Assembly: GCA_047633175.1 (NCBI GenBank)
Contig: JBLIEQ010000011.1
Coordinates: 1-64,000, forward strand
Length of the DNA: 64,000 nt
Reading direction: 5' to 3'
From: Motiliproteus sp047633175
Lineage (GTDB): Bacteria; Pseudomonadota; Gammaproteobacteria; Pseudomonadales; Balneatricaceae
The translations under genes and the position numbers were made by a program. The notes below the pieces were generated by a model that saw nothing but the letters and a program-made list of their open reading frames with translations, was not told the origin of the DNA and made no database searches. Within the stretch, counting starts at the first letter, position 1; the number at the start of each line of letters is the position of its first letter. Shown in pieces: positions 31,593 through 39,213 of this stretch.

Positions 31593-32621
31593 ATGAAAAA
31601 AGCGGTTTTGATCAATGACACTACCTACGACTACCATCACGGTTGTGAGGCAGTTGTGGCTGGAATCAAGAACAGCCTGTTGGAACGCGGTATAGGAGTG
31701 ATCGCGAGTTGCCCCGTCGGTGTCCATTTTAAGCAGGATGCAAGAGTGCTGAGGTCGATGGCTTGCGCCGATATCATCGTGGTCAACGGTGAGGGTACGA
31801 TCCATCACGGGCGGGAAAAGGCCAAGTGGTTGCTCGAAGTTGCTGAGTTTTCACACTCCCAAGGCATCCCCTGCGCGCTGATAAACGCCACCTATCAAGA
31901 TAACCCGTCGTCCTTCGCGGATCTGCTGCGACAATTCGACTTGGTTTGTGTTCGTGAGTCTCTGAGTCAACGGGTGATTAATGATCTGGGTGTACAAGCG
32001 GAGATAGTCCCTGATCTTACCCTGTTGCTGGCGGATAAGTACCGTAGTTCTGGCGCTGATCGAAGCGGTGTCGGTATTACTGACAGCCCCATGATCGATA
32101 TCAGCCAAGCCAACTATAGTGCAGCTTTGAGTCGTAATTACCTATTTTTACCCGTTCTCAGAAGTTACCGCAGGGAAGGGGAACTATCCCTAGTCGAGCT
32201 CGTCCGCCATGGTAAGTTTCTGCTTTCTATCCAGGGCAGAAAAACACCTAAGGTGTCGTTGTCCGATGAGGCTTATCTGGATTTAAGAAATCGCTACATC
32301 AAAACCACCATCAACTCTTATTTAGAGGCCCTGGCGGGACTGGAGCTGTTGCTGACGTCACGCTTCCATTCACTGTGTTTTGCTTTTGTGACCGAAACAC
32401 CTTTTCTGGCCGTTGGAGGAAACTCTCATAAGGTAGAAAGTCTGCTGAAGGATGTAGGGTTAGAGCATCGGCTCGTTGATCAGGCCGCGTTCATGGGTGA
32501 CGTCACGGCGTCTCAGCAGGCCTTCTCCGATGAGGAACTGGGGAAATTACGCACCTATAAGCAGGAGGGCTTGAGTAAGATCAGCGGGATGTTCGATCGG
32601 TGTGAGGCGTTGATCAAGTAG
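31593..32621 (+). CDS. polysaccharide pyruvyl transferase family protein 2
   Basis: A 342-residue member of the same broad family as the gene at 26 kb but of a different subgroup. The start is 'AVLINDTTYDYHHGCEAVVA'. 'DIIVVNGEGTIHHGR' is the conserved glycine block. 'DLVCVRESLSQRVINDLGV' and 'EIVPDLTLLL' follow; 'LLTSRFHSLCFAFVTETPFL' is the PEP-site block with Arg-Phe-His. It probably attaches a pyruvyl or a similar group to the repeat unit. It closes the run of overlapping genes that began at 24.9 kb; a 368-base gap follows. Confidence 0.83.
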   Translation: MKKAVLINDTTYDYHHGCEAVVAGIKNSLLERGIGVIASCPVGVHFKQDARVLRSMACADIIVVNGEGTIHHGREKAKWLLEVAEFSHSQGIPCALINATYQDNPSSFADLLRQFDLVCVRESLSQRVINDLGVQAEIVPDLTLLLADKYRSSGADRSGVGITDSPMIDISQANYSAALSRNYLFLPVLRSYRREGELSLVELVRHGKFLLSIQGRKTPKVSLSDEAYLDLRNRYIKTTINSYLEALAGLELLLTSRFHSLCFAFVTETPFLAVGGNSHKVESLLKDVGLEHRLVDQAAFMGDVTASQQAFSDEELGKLRTYKQEGLSKISGMFDRCEALIK

Positions 32622-32989
32622 CATAAAGGGGTATGGATACTTTTGATGAAGAAACGCGGTTATTTTCTTATTGGCTTTGTCGATGTCCTCCCATTTATGG
32701 GAGGGTCTGGCTGTGTTTCTTTCGATGCCCCTGGCAACGCTTGTGAATAGGCCTATATAAAGGGGCAGGGCATATTGAATCAGGCATCCTATCAAACGGC
32801 CACACAAGGTGTGAAAAGCTTATTGGATTATCGAGTGAGCCGTGCAGTCGGCAGCCCCTGGCGAGGTAAGATTTTCGAGGCTCAGTCAGCACAGGACTGT
32901 TAGCGTATGCCTGTCGATGGCATAGGAGTCACGTCCCCGTTCCTATTAAATTTATTTAAATGAATATTTAGTCGTTATTATGGTCGTTT
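32622..32989. other. gap with a perfect palindrome
   Basis: No convincing gene. A 34-codon frame starting MKKRGYFLIGFVDVLPFMGG (32646-32750) looks signal-peptide-like but has no clear ribosome site. An eight-pair palindrome CCTCCCAT-TT-ATGGGAGG lies at 32687-32704 and a weaker TATGCC/GGCATA hairpin near 32905. The last 60 bases are AT-rich and probably hold the acyltransferase promoter. Confidence 0.55.
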
Positions 32990-34078
32990 ATGATGTCCCA
33001 CGGGGGCAGATCCCAGGAGGATGTGGTGCGGATACCCTTGATCGATGTTATTAGATTCGGTTCAGCAATAGCTGTTTTGCTATACCACTATTGTTTCCGA
33101 TATTGGAATCGCGATGGCTCCGGTGCCATGCCTTACGGTATGTTCGCTGAGGTAGTGAAATACGGTTATCTGGGCGTGGATGCCTTCTTTATGGTCAGTG
33201 GTTTCGTGATTCTGATGACAGCCACAGACAAGAGTGCCGTGCAGTTTTCAATTTCGCGTATCGTGCGGCTCTACCCCGCGTACTGGTTCGCCTGTTGTGC
33301 ATTATTTGTATTCGCGTTGCAGTGGCCGGTCGCTAACTACCTACCCGGCTACCGCGACTTTTTTGCCAATCTGACCATGTTTCATGGTTATTTCGGCATT
33401 CCCCACGTGTCGGGTGTTTTCTGGACATTGGTGGTGGAGATGCAGTTTTACCTTCTGATGCTGGTGCTGATACTGGCCGGGCTTCTTCGGTGGATCAAAG
33501 GGGTGTTGCTGGTTTGGATGTTGACGGCAGTCGTGGCTGATTATCTACCCGTGTCCGATCTGTTCAAGCAACTTTTTATCTTGAGCTGGTGTCAGTATTT
33601 CGTTGCCGGATCAGTGTTCTATCTGGTTCGCAAGGAAGGCCTGTGCCTAGTCAAAGGCTTAATCTTGGGGCTGTCGCTGTTTTATGCGCTCAAACACGGT
33701 TATTGGTACCTGTTGCTTAAGGAGAACCTGTCGGGAGTTGTTTTCGATCCGCTAATAATGGCCATCGTAATATTGACGCTTTACGCGATGTTTCTTGCTA
33801 TCGCATTAAACCGGCTGCCTGGTAACTACCGCTTTTTAAGTCGTCTAGGCGTGCTAACCTATCCACTTTACCTGATTCACTCGACCCTGGGAGAGGCGTT
33901 GATGCGCGAGTATATCAATGTTATAGATCCCTACCTCTTGCTTGTGGGACTGACGCTGGCCATGATCCTGCTGGCCTACCTTATTCATCGCTGGGTAGAG
34001 AAACCCTTGGCAGGGTGGCTGAAACGAAATCTCAATAGGCTTCATCGTCGCTACAGAACGCAGGTAACATCAGCTTGA
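32990..34078 (+). CDS. acyltransferase family 3 membrane protein (OafA-like)
   Basis: A 362-residue protein with about ten membrane spans. The N-terminal 'IPLIDVIRFGSAIAVLLYHY' contains the Arg and His conserved in acyltransferase 3 proteins. 'YGYLGVDAFFMVSGFVILM' is the second hallmark. 'ISRIVRLYPAYWFACC' gives the third (RxxR-P-YW). It would transfer acetyl or another acyl group to a sugar in the inner membrane. Two adjacent ATGs exist; no strong ribosome site decides between them. It stands alone after a gap and may have its own promoter. Confidence 0.88.
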   Translation: MMSHGGRSQEDVVRIPLIDVIRFGSAIAVLLYHYCFRYWNRDGSGAMPYGMFAEVVKYGYLGVDAFFMVSGFVILMTATDKSAVQFSISRIVRLYPAYWFACCALFVFALQWPVANYLPGYRDFFANLTMFHGYFGIPHVSGVFWTLVVEMQFYLLMLVLILAGLLRWIKGVLLVWMLTAVVADYLPVSDLFKQLFILSWCQYFVAGSVFYLVRKEGLCLVKGLILGLSLFYALKHGYWYLLLKENLSGVVFDPLIMAIVILTLYAMFLAIALNRLPGNYRFLSRLGVLTYPLYLIHSTLGEALMREYINVIDPYLLLVGLTLAMILLAYLIHRWVEKPLAGWLKRNLNRLHRRYRTQVTSA

Positions 34079-34096
34079 TGTAGCCTGGTGCCTTGG

Positions 34097-34126
34097 TTGA
34101 CACAGTGGGGGAAATTGCATTATTTT
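34097..34126 (+). promoter_or_regulatory. possible sigma-70 promoter of the lyase-phosphatase pair
   Basis: TTGACA, an 18-base spacer and TATTTT. The -35 is perfect, the -10 moderate. The site lies in the 177-base gap after the acyltransferase, about 130 bases before the lyase start codon. Confidence 0.45.
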
Positions 34127-34255
34127 GATTAGACTCCGCTATCTACTTATTATCAATTAATAGCATTCGGAATTTAATTATTTACGGTTTTTTAGGCAGT
34201 TATGACCTCGTGATAGAGCTTCGGCCTACGATATTTGTTTTCAGGGAGCTTTTTT

Positions 34256-35743
34256 ATGCATACAGCCAAGTATTGTCTGTTCTATTTGCTAATCTTTCCA
34301 GTTTGGGTTCAGGGAGCAACGGATTCTCTGGTATGGGATGAACAAGCGACGCGGTTTTTTTCCAGTAAAGCATTGGGCTTACGCTGGACACATGAGTTGG
34401 GAGACTGGGTTGATAAATCAGCCTTGCAGCAAGGTCCTGATGCTTTCGCTGCTGTAAAAATAACCGACGAAGATCGACAGCAGTATATCTATTGGGATGT
34501 AACACAACTTGCTAAGCGCTGGGCTGATTCACCAATCGCTAACCAGGGGCTGATGTTGAAAAGTTTACCTAGCAATAAAGGCATAACATCATTTCTGAGT
34601 AGGGAAAGCGATTCGGTGTTAATACCGTTGATGATTATTAAGCTCGCTTCAGGAAAGGAACTAAATGTTGAAGCAACTGCAGATACCTATATCAGTAGAG
34701 GTACCCGGCAAGCACAAGGCGATAAAAAGTTTATCCGTGTCGGCTCTTCTGAGCACGGATTATTGTATTTTCCGTTACCCGCTTCTCTCGCTTCTAATAA
34801 AATCATCAAAGCTGAGCTGTTTTTAACCACGACAGTGAAACAATATGGTGATAATAAGGTTGGTGTTTACCAGCCTTATGTTCCGATTCAGAGTCCGGTG
34901 GAACAGGGCATTGCAACTGCTTATACAGTAGACCAAGGGCTTGATAGGCATAGCAGTGTGGTTTTTGCAGACCGATTTGACAACGATCAACCGCTATCCA
35001 AACACTGGGTAGACCTAAAAGACCCTCATTCGGCCACGCCAACGAGCCTGATGGATGAGGCTGGTTTTTCTCCTCTCGATGGAAAAGCGCTACCGGTGCT
35101 TTTTTCACCACGCACACATACCGCTATTAGTATGGCGCTAAAGCTTAAAACACTCATGCAGCAAGAACCCGAAGAGATCTACTTCCGTTATTATCTGAGG
35201 CTGGGTACAGATTGGAACTCAGACCGAGGCGGTGGAAAATTTCCTGGTTTCGGCGGAACTTATGGTCGAGCAGGCTGGGGAGGGCGCAAGCCCGATGGGA
35301 AAAACGGCTGGTCGGCGCGAGGCATGTTTTTAAACAGTGTTGTTGATGGACCTCATCGTGGGGAAATGCCTATCGGCAGTTATGTTTACCATGTTGATCA
35401 CAAGAATAACTACGGCGAACAGATGCCGTGGAGTAGCTTTGACAGCCTGCTCGAGAAGAATCGCTGGTACTCCATTGAACAGTATTTACGCCTGAATACA
35501 CCGGGTCAGAATGACGGGGTACTCAAGGCATGGGTTGATGGGCGGAAGGTCACAGAAATTGATAACCTGCGTTTTCGTGATACAGATGCTCTGAAAATAG
35601 AAAAAATCTGGTTTGATTTTTACCATGGGGGAGGGGCTAAACCTTCTAAAGAGCAACACCTGTTTATCGATAATGTGGTGGTGGCTACCGAGTATATAGG
35701 TCCTGCGGGTGTACCTGCTCGCTCTGCGACGAAAGGAGAGTAA
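34256..35743 (+). CDS. secreted polysaccharide lyase-like protein with DNRLRE-type domain
   Basis: A 495-residue exported protein with a signal peptide ('YCLFYLLIFPVWVQGA', cleavage about residue 21). Residues ~130-235 resemble DNRLRE-type adhesion modules ('EATADTYISRGTRQ', 'LLYFPLPASLASNKIIKAEL'). The C-terminal half resembles the PL14-like jelly-roll of alginate/glucuronan lyases: 'IYFRYYLRLGTDWNSDRGGG', 'KFPGFGGTYGRAGWGG', 'NRWYSIEQYLRLNTPGQNDG' and 'LKAWVDGRKVTEIDNLRFR'. It could trim or bind the polymer made here. AGGGAG precedes the ATG. Whether it is an active lyase cannot be told; a carbohydrate-binding role is the alternative. Confidence 0.7.
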   Translation: MHTAKYCLFYLLIFPVWVQGATDSLVWDEQATRFFSSKALGLRWTHELGDWVDKSALQQGPDAFAAVKITDEDRQQYIYWDVTQLAKRWADSPIANQGLMLKSLPSNKGITSFLSRESDSVLIPLMIIKLASGKELNVEATADTYISRGTRQAQGDKKFIRVGSSEHGLLYFPLPASLASNKIIKAELFLTTTVKQYGDNKVGVYQPYVPIQSPVEQGIATAYTVDQGLDRHSSVVFADRFDNDQPLSKHWVDLKDPHSATPTSLMDEAGFSPLDGKALPVLFSPRTHTAISMALKLKTLMQQEPEEIYFRYYLRLGTDWNSDRGGGKFPGFGGTYGRAGWGGRKPDGKNGWSARGMFLNSVVDGPHRGEMPIGSYVYHVDHKNNYGEQMPWSSFDSLLEKNRWYSIEQYLRLNTPGQNDGVLKAWVDGRKVTEIDNLRFRDTDALKIEKIWFDFYHGGGAKPSKEQHLFIDNVVVATEYIGPAGVPARSATKGE

Positions 35744-35747
35744 CAAC

Positions 35748-36314
35748 GTGCTACAGTACGTAAGTGATCGCTATGGTACCCATCGGGGATTGATCCGCTT
35801 AGCGTTGGATTGGGTTAAGTGGAAGTTAGGACAATATGATCCCTATCAAAAGGTCGATTGGACTAGTGTTAAGCGGTTGGTGTTTGTCTGCCAAGGCAAT
35901 ATCTGTCGCTCACCCTATGGGCACTTTCTGGCTCAGACGAAGCTTCCTGGTAGTGTCGTATCGATCGGTTATGCCACCACCACAGGCGTACCGGCCAATG
36001 ATTGCGCCCGCGCTGTGGCTATGGCAAGAGGGACGTCGTTGGAGCAGCATAAGGCGACAGACCTAAGTGATTTTTCGGTGCTTGATGGTGATTTGTTTTT
36101 AGTGATGGAGGATCGGCATATCACGAAGATTGAATCCACAGTGGCGAAAAAAGATACCCAAATAACTCTGTTGGGTTTGTGGGCTACTCCTAAGATGCCG
36201 TTGATCTATGATCCGCACCATCTCTCCGAGGCCTATTTCAACAGCTGCTATCAGGTTATTGAAAGTGCGGTAGAAGAAGTAGTTAAACACTTTAATCGTA
36301 AGCGTCCAATCTAG
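35748..36314 (+). CDS. low-molecular-weight protein-tyrosine phosphatase (Wzb-like)
   Basis: A 188-residue protein with the LMW-PTP active site 'LVFVCQGNICRSPYGHF' (Cys48, Arg54) and a late 'LIYDPHHLSEAYFNSCY' holding the catalytic Asp-Pro. The usual family length is ~145-155; an extra ~40 residues precede the catalytic fold (DRYGTHRGLIRLALDWVKWK). The GTG start has AAAGGAG seven bases upstream and follows the lyase stop by four bases, so the two are co-transcribed. Such phosphatases reverse tyrosine phosphorylation of Wzc-type kinases that control polymer length; no such kinase is in the window. Confidence 0.9.
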   Translation: MLQYVSDRYGTHRGLIRLALDWVKWKLGQYDPYQKVDWTSVKRLVFVCQGNICRSPYGHFLAQTKLPGSVVSIGYATTTGVPANDCARAVAMARGTSLEQHKATDLSDFSVLDGDLFLVMEDRHITKIESTVAKKDTQITLLGLWATPKMPLIYDPHHLSEAYFNSCYQVIESAVEEVVKHFNRKRPI

Positions 36315-36344
36315 CCCATGTTTTCAGCGCGTCTCTTATTCTGG

Positions 36345-36379
36345 ATATTTATTCGGTAATTAAACCGGATAAATATTTT
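36345..36379 (+). terminator. hairpin terminator after the phosphatase gene
   Basis: A 13-pair stem (ATATTTATTCGGT with ACCGGATAAATAT, one G-T pair) has a six-base loop AATTAA and is followed by TTT. It lies about 30 bases after the stop codon. AT-rich, so of moderate strength. Confidence 0.6.
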
Positions 36380-36797
36380 GATATCACAGATAAAAACTAG
36401 ACCTTGCTTTTAATGCTCTGGCCGACAGTCATGCGGAAGTCAATCGACAGGACACTGTGCGATGATTAAATTCTTACTGGTCGAAGAACCGGGTATAAAA
36501 ACTACTGTTCTATTTTTACAAGAATAATATATCAGTAATATGCTCCGTACACATTCACTATACTCTTTAACTATTTATTTAGTGGTAAGAGGTAACATAG
36601 CGGTGATCCCCACGGCGGAATAGGAGATATTAATTATATAAAATATATGCGATTAAACAAGTAACTTAGCAGTTTTATATATGTGTGTAACGAGGTGAAA
36701 TTAGCCTCCTTTTACCGTGCCGCTGCATCTGATATGTTATATTTATAATTCTAGTTACAGAATTATTTTCTCTAATTATTTCGATTGTATTCCTAAA
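36380..36797. other. AT-rich gap between convergent genes
   Basis: No gene, RNA or repeat seen. The drop in GC marks the left border of the AT-rich island that holds the oxygenase gene. Confidence 0.5.
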
Positions 36798-37679
36798 TTA
36801 AATGTACTTTTTTAGTCGCCATATAAAAGGGGTTGTGTCTGCTTTTAACTTTAATTTATTGCGCCAATTATGTTTTATGTTGAACAAATCAAAAGGCACG
36901 TCACAACAGAAATTGATGTGACGTCTCGGTAATTCCGTCTCCGAACGCTCTGAGACTTCGTGAATAGACTGGGGAGAGTTGATAAACAATACTAAGGTAT
37001 TTGATTCATATTTAACCCTGTCAATAGTATTAACCTTCGTGCCATCGATCTCCATTGGCAGTTCGTCAATGCTAATAGATCTGGGTGTCGGATATAATAA
37101 ACTAGGGTTTGTAGACTCTTTAATTAATAGATCGCCACCTGTTGAAGAGTCTTCATCATCACGCAAATAGAGTAACGCCGCGAAGAGCTCTGATGGTCTG
37201 TCAACATGACTTTTCCTGACTGATCTGGAAGTCCGAGTATAGTTAACATAAAACTGGCATTCCATAGAGATATCGGCGCCATCGGCCAGCCTGTCGTATC
37301 GACCGCCCGGTCTCATCTTCACAATGCTATCCTCTAATCGTTTACCGAGTCTTTTTTCAATAGAGGGGTGAGTTTTTTTTATTGACTCACCAAATATTTC
37401 TATAAGTTCTTTAAAAAAATCCTCTGATGTATGATATTCAAAAAAAGATCGCCATTGACTGCTGATTCTTTCGTCACGGGTGACTTTGCAAGCGGGGTAA
37501 TCGAACCAAGTATCCTTTTTCTCCCTTCCATCAAGCACTATTTCCGGTGATGGTAGTGCATCATATAGCGTCTCATAAATATCCTGAGGCAACGCATTCT
37601 TAATGATGATATGTGGGTAAGGATCTAAAATCACGTCATTTCTAGATACTTTAGACAAAATGCTTAATTTTTTATTCAT
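36798..37679 (-). CDS. 2-oxoglutarate/Fe(II) oxygenase-like protein
   Basis: A 293-residue protein with a double-stranded beta-helix pattern of the prolyl-4-hydroxylase-like class. The metal triad is visible as His158-x-Asp160 in 'SHVDRPSEL' and His240 in 'NSPQSIHEVSERS'. A later Arg in 'ELPRRHINFCCD' would bind 2-oxoglutarate. 'AALLYLRDDEDSSTGGDLLI' between them is the typical 'G-G-L' strand. It would hydroxylate an unknown small molecule, sugar or protein. It is the only gene in an AT-rich stretch beside dead transposases, has no operon partner and is probably horizontally acquired. Confidence 0.8.
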   Translation of the reverse strand: MNKKLSILSKVSRNDVILDPYPHIIIKNALPQDIYETLYDALPSPEIVLDGREKKDTWFDYPACKVTRDERISSQWRSFFEYHTSEDFFKELIEIFGESIKKTHPSIEKRLGKRLEDSIVKMRPGGRYDRLADGADISMECQFYVNYTRTSRSVRKSHVDRPSELFAALLYLRDDEDSSTGGDLLIKESTNPSLLYPTPRSISIDELPMEIDGTKVNTIDRVKYESNTLVLFINSPQSIHEVSERSETELPRRHINFCCDVPFDLFNIKHNWRNKLKLKADTTPFIWRLKKYI

Positions 37680-38033
37680 CGGTCGTAAACCCTTTTCTGA
37701 GGTTGCCTGTAGTTTATCTTGTGATCAGTACCTGAACCGGATATGGCCTGAGAGTACTGTGAACAAAAAAATCCTGTCAATTGATTTATGAGTTTTTAAA
37801 AATGTTAAATCGATATTAATTGTGCTTGTTTTGACTTTACGATAAATATATTCCATATTGTTCTAGAAACAGGGATGCTAATTCACCAAGCGAACTTGTA
37901 TGTCACTAATATAGCTCATACAAGGCCATATGCCAGTTACTGATCTAGTTTGCCAAAATAATATATCGGTAAAGATTTTATTAGTCGACTTATAAATTCA
38001 CGATCACTCTTTAACCCTTGGGTCTTTTCTTCT
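37680..38033. other. AT-rich gap upstream of the oxygenase
   Basis: No gene seen. It should include the oxygenase promoter; no clear -35/-10 pair was found. The right end merges into the hexamer array. Confidence 0.45.
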
Positions 38034-38105
38034 AACCATAACCATAACCATAACCATAACCATAACCATAACCATAACCATAACCATAAGTGTAAGTGTA
38101 AGTGT
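38034..38105. repeat. 12-unit hexanucleotide tandem array
   Basis: Nine exact copies of AACCAT are followed by three of AAGTGT. On the minus strand they read into the end of the dead IS630-type transposase frame as Tyr-Thr then Tyr-Gly dipeptides. There are no spacers, so it is not a CRISPR. Copy number is likely variable by slippage. Confidence 0.95.
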
Positions 38106-38525
38106 AAGGCCAGACTGTCTTCGACCGCTGACGCTTGAGCCAACTCCATAAGGCTTTGGCAGGATTCAACTCCGGTGCATAAGGCGGCTATGCCTCCAGT
38201 CGTAAACGCCGCTGCACCTTTGGCTCCGCAAACCAGGCCTTCAGGGCTTTGCATCGGAGAACCGGGGCATTGTCCTAGATAATTCGTAATTTTCCCGGTC
38301 AAGAACGGAGCAGTTTTTAAGGAAAACGATCACGTCTTTTCCTATCACAGTCACCGTTAACCCACTAAAGTAGAATCGGCCTTGAAGCGACACCGCTCCC
38401 TTCACCATGGTTCGTGGCGTTTGGCCTCGCTTCCCTTACACCACAGGCGTCTGCCCAACCGGTGCAAATGTTTTCTGATGATTAGAGTAGAGGTAAAAGC
38501 TGGATTCATCAAAAAAATTAGCTTT
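38106..38525 (-). pseudogene. decayed IS630-family transposase
   Basis: Pieces of an IS630 DDE transposase can be read across frames on the minus strand: 'DESSFYLYSNHQKTFAPVGQ', 'TMVKGAVSLQGRFYFSGL', a 'DNAPVLR' segment and 'PPYAPELNPAKALWSWLKRQ'. The reading is broken by a lost base in a T tract (near 38515), a TAA after 'QTPVV', a TAG where Trp precedes DNAP, another TAG before 'PPYAPELNPA' and at least one more frame change. The N-terminal half is missing. It is inactive. Confidence 0.85.
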
Positions 38526-38841
38526 TCTCCCTTATCCTGAGTCTGATTTTTAAAGCTGGCCAGATCTCAGTCTTCCTATGAGCGATTTTATCCTCATCTC
38601 GCCTGTTATCCTGACATCCTTGCATTTCGACTGCTGCCATGACCAGTCCCAGCGTCTGGGTGGTTTTCTCATCCAGGGCTGGCTGTATTGCACACCGGCA
38701 AGCAAAGTGATTGCATCCGCACTCCGCTGAGTGGTCCCGCGTTGATCTTCATAACCAAAACCCTGGGGGCATAACTCTTTCAGTTCCTTTAGCACAATGG
38801 GCACGACAACTATCCTGACATAGAGGGCAGGCAGAGCACTG

Positions 38842-39000
38842 TACGGGCTGAGAAAACAGACAGTGGAGCCGGTTTTCGGCATCATCAAGCACGTGATGGG
38901 CTACAGGCCGTTCTCGATGCGAGGATTGGATAAGGTGAACGGCAAATGGTCGCTCGCCACGCTGGCCTAGAATGTAAAACGCTTGAATGTACTGCGAATG
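38842..39000 (+). pseudogene. 3' fragment of an IS1182-type transposase
   Basis: The plus strand reads 'YGLRKQTVEPVFGIIKHVMG' then 'YRPFSMRGLDKVNGKWSLAT', then LA-stop-NVKRLNVL. This is the conserved end of IS1182-family transposases, with a TAG in place of Trp. Upstream sequence (38530-38840) has no readable remainder. The rest of the stretch to 39213 holds nothing recognisable. Confidence 0.75.
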
Positions 39001-39213
39001 GCGTTATCAAGAGGCAGTGAGCAACCATATGCAGCGTTAACGGTAAGACAGAACGGGATTATAAGAGTGGCAGGCGATTCGTTGGCGGAAATTAGACTCC
39101 GGCAGCCAGCCACTGATGGGGCTCTGATAGCAATGAGCCTTACTTTATCCTCAAAATATGTCTGTTGAGCGTTAGTCCGACAGAGGGTGGCTTAGTCAAT
39201 TACAATATCGAAT

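Noticed and set aside
32646..32750. 34-codon frame with a signal-peptide-like start
   Set aside because: Too short, no clear ribosome site, and it contains a perfect palindrome that more likely acts at the DNA or RNA level.
38034..38105. Possible CRISPR-like or satellite array
   Set aside because: Units are contiguous hexamers without spacers and there are no cas genes; it is a simple tandem repeat.
37937..38302. A 121-residue frame ending in Trp-Leu dipeptides
   Set aside because: It is another frame of the broken IS630 transposase running through the hexamer array; no ribosome site or conserved motif.
38550..38888. A 112-residue frame on the minus strand
   Set aside because: It lies antisense to the IS1182 fragment at its right end and shows no conserved motif in the rest.
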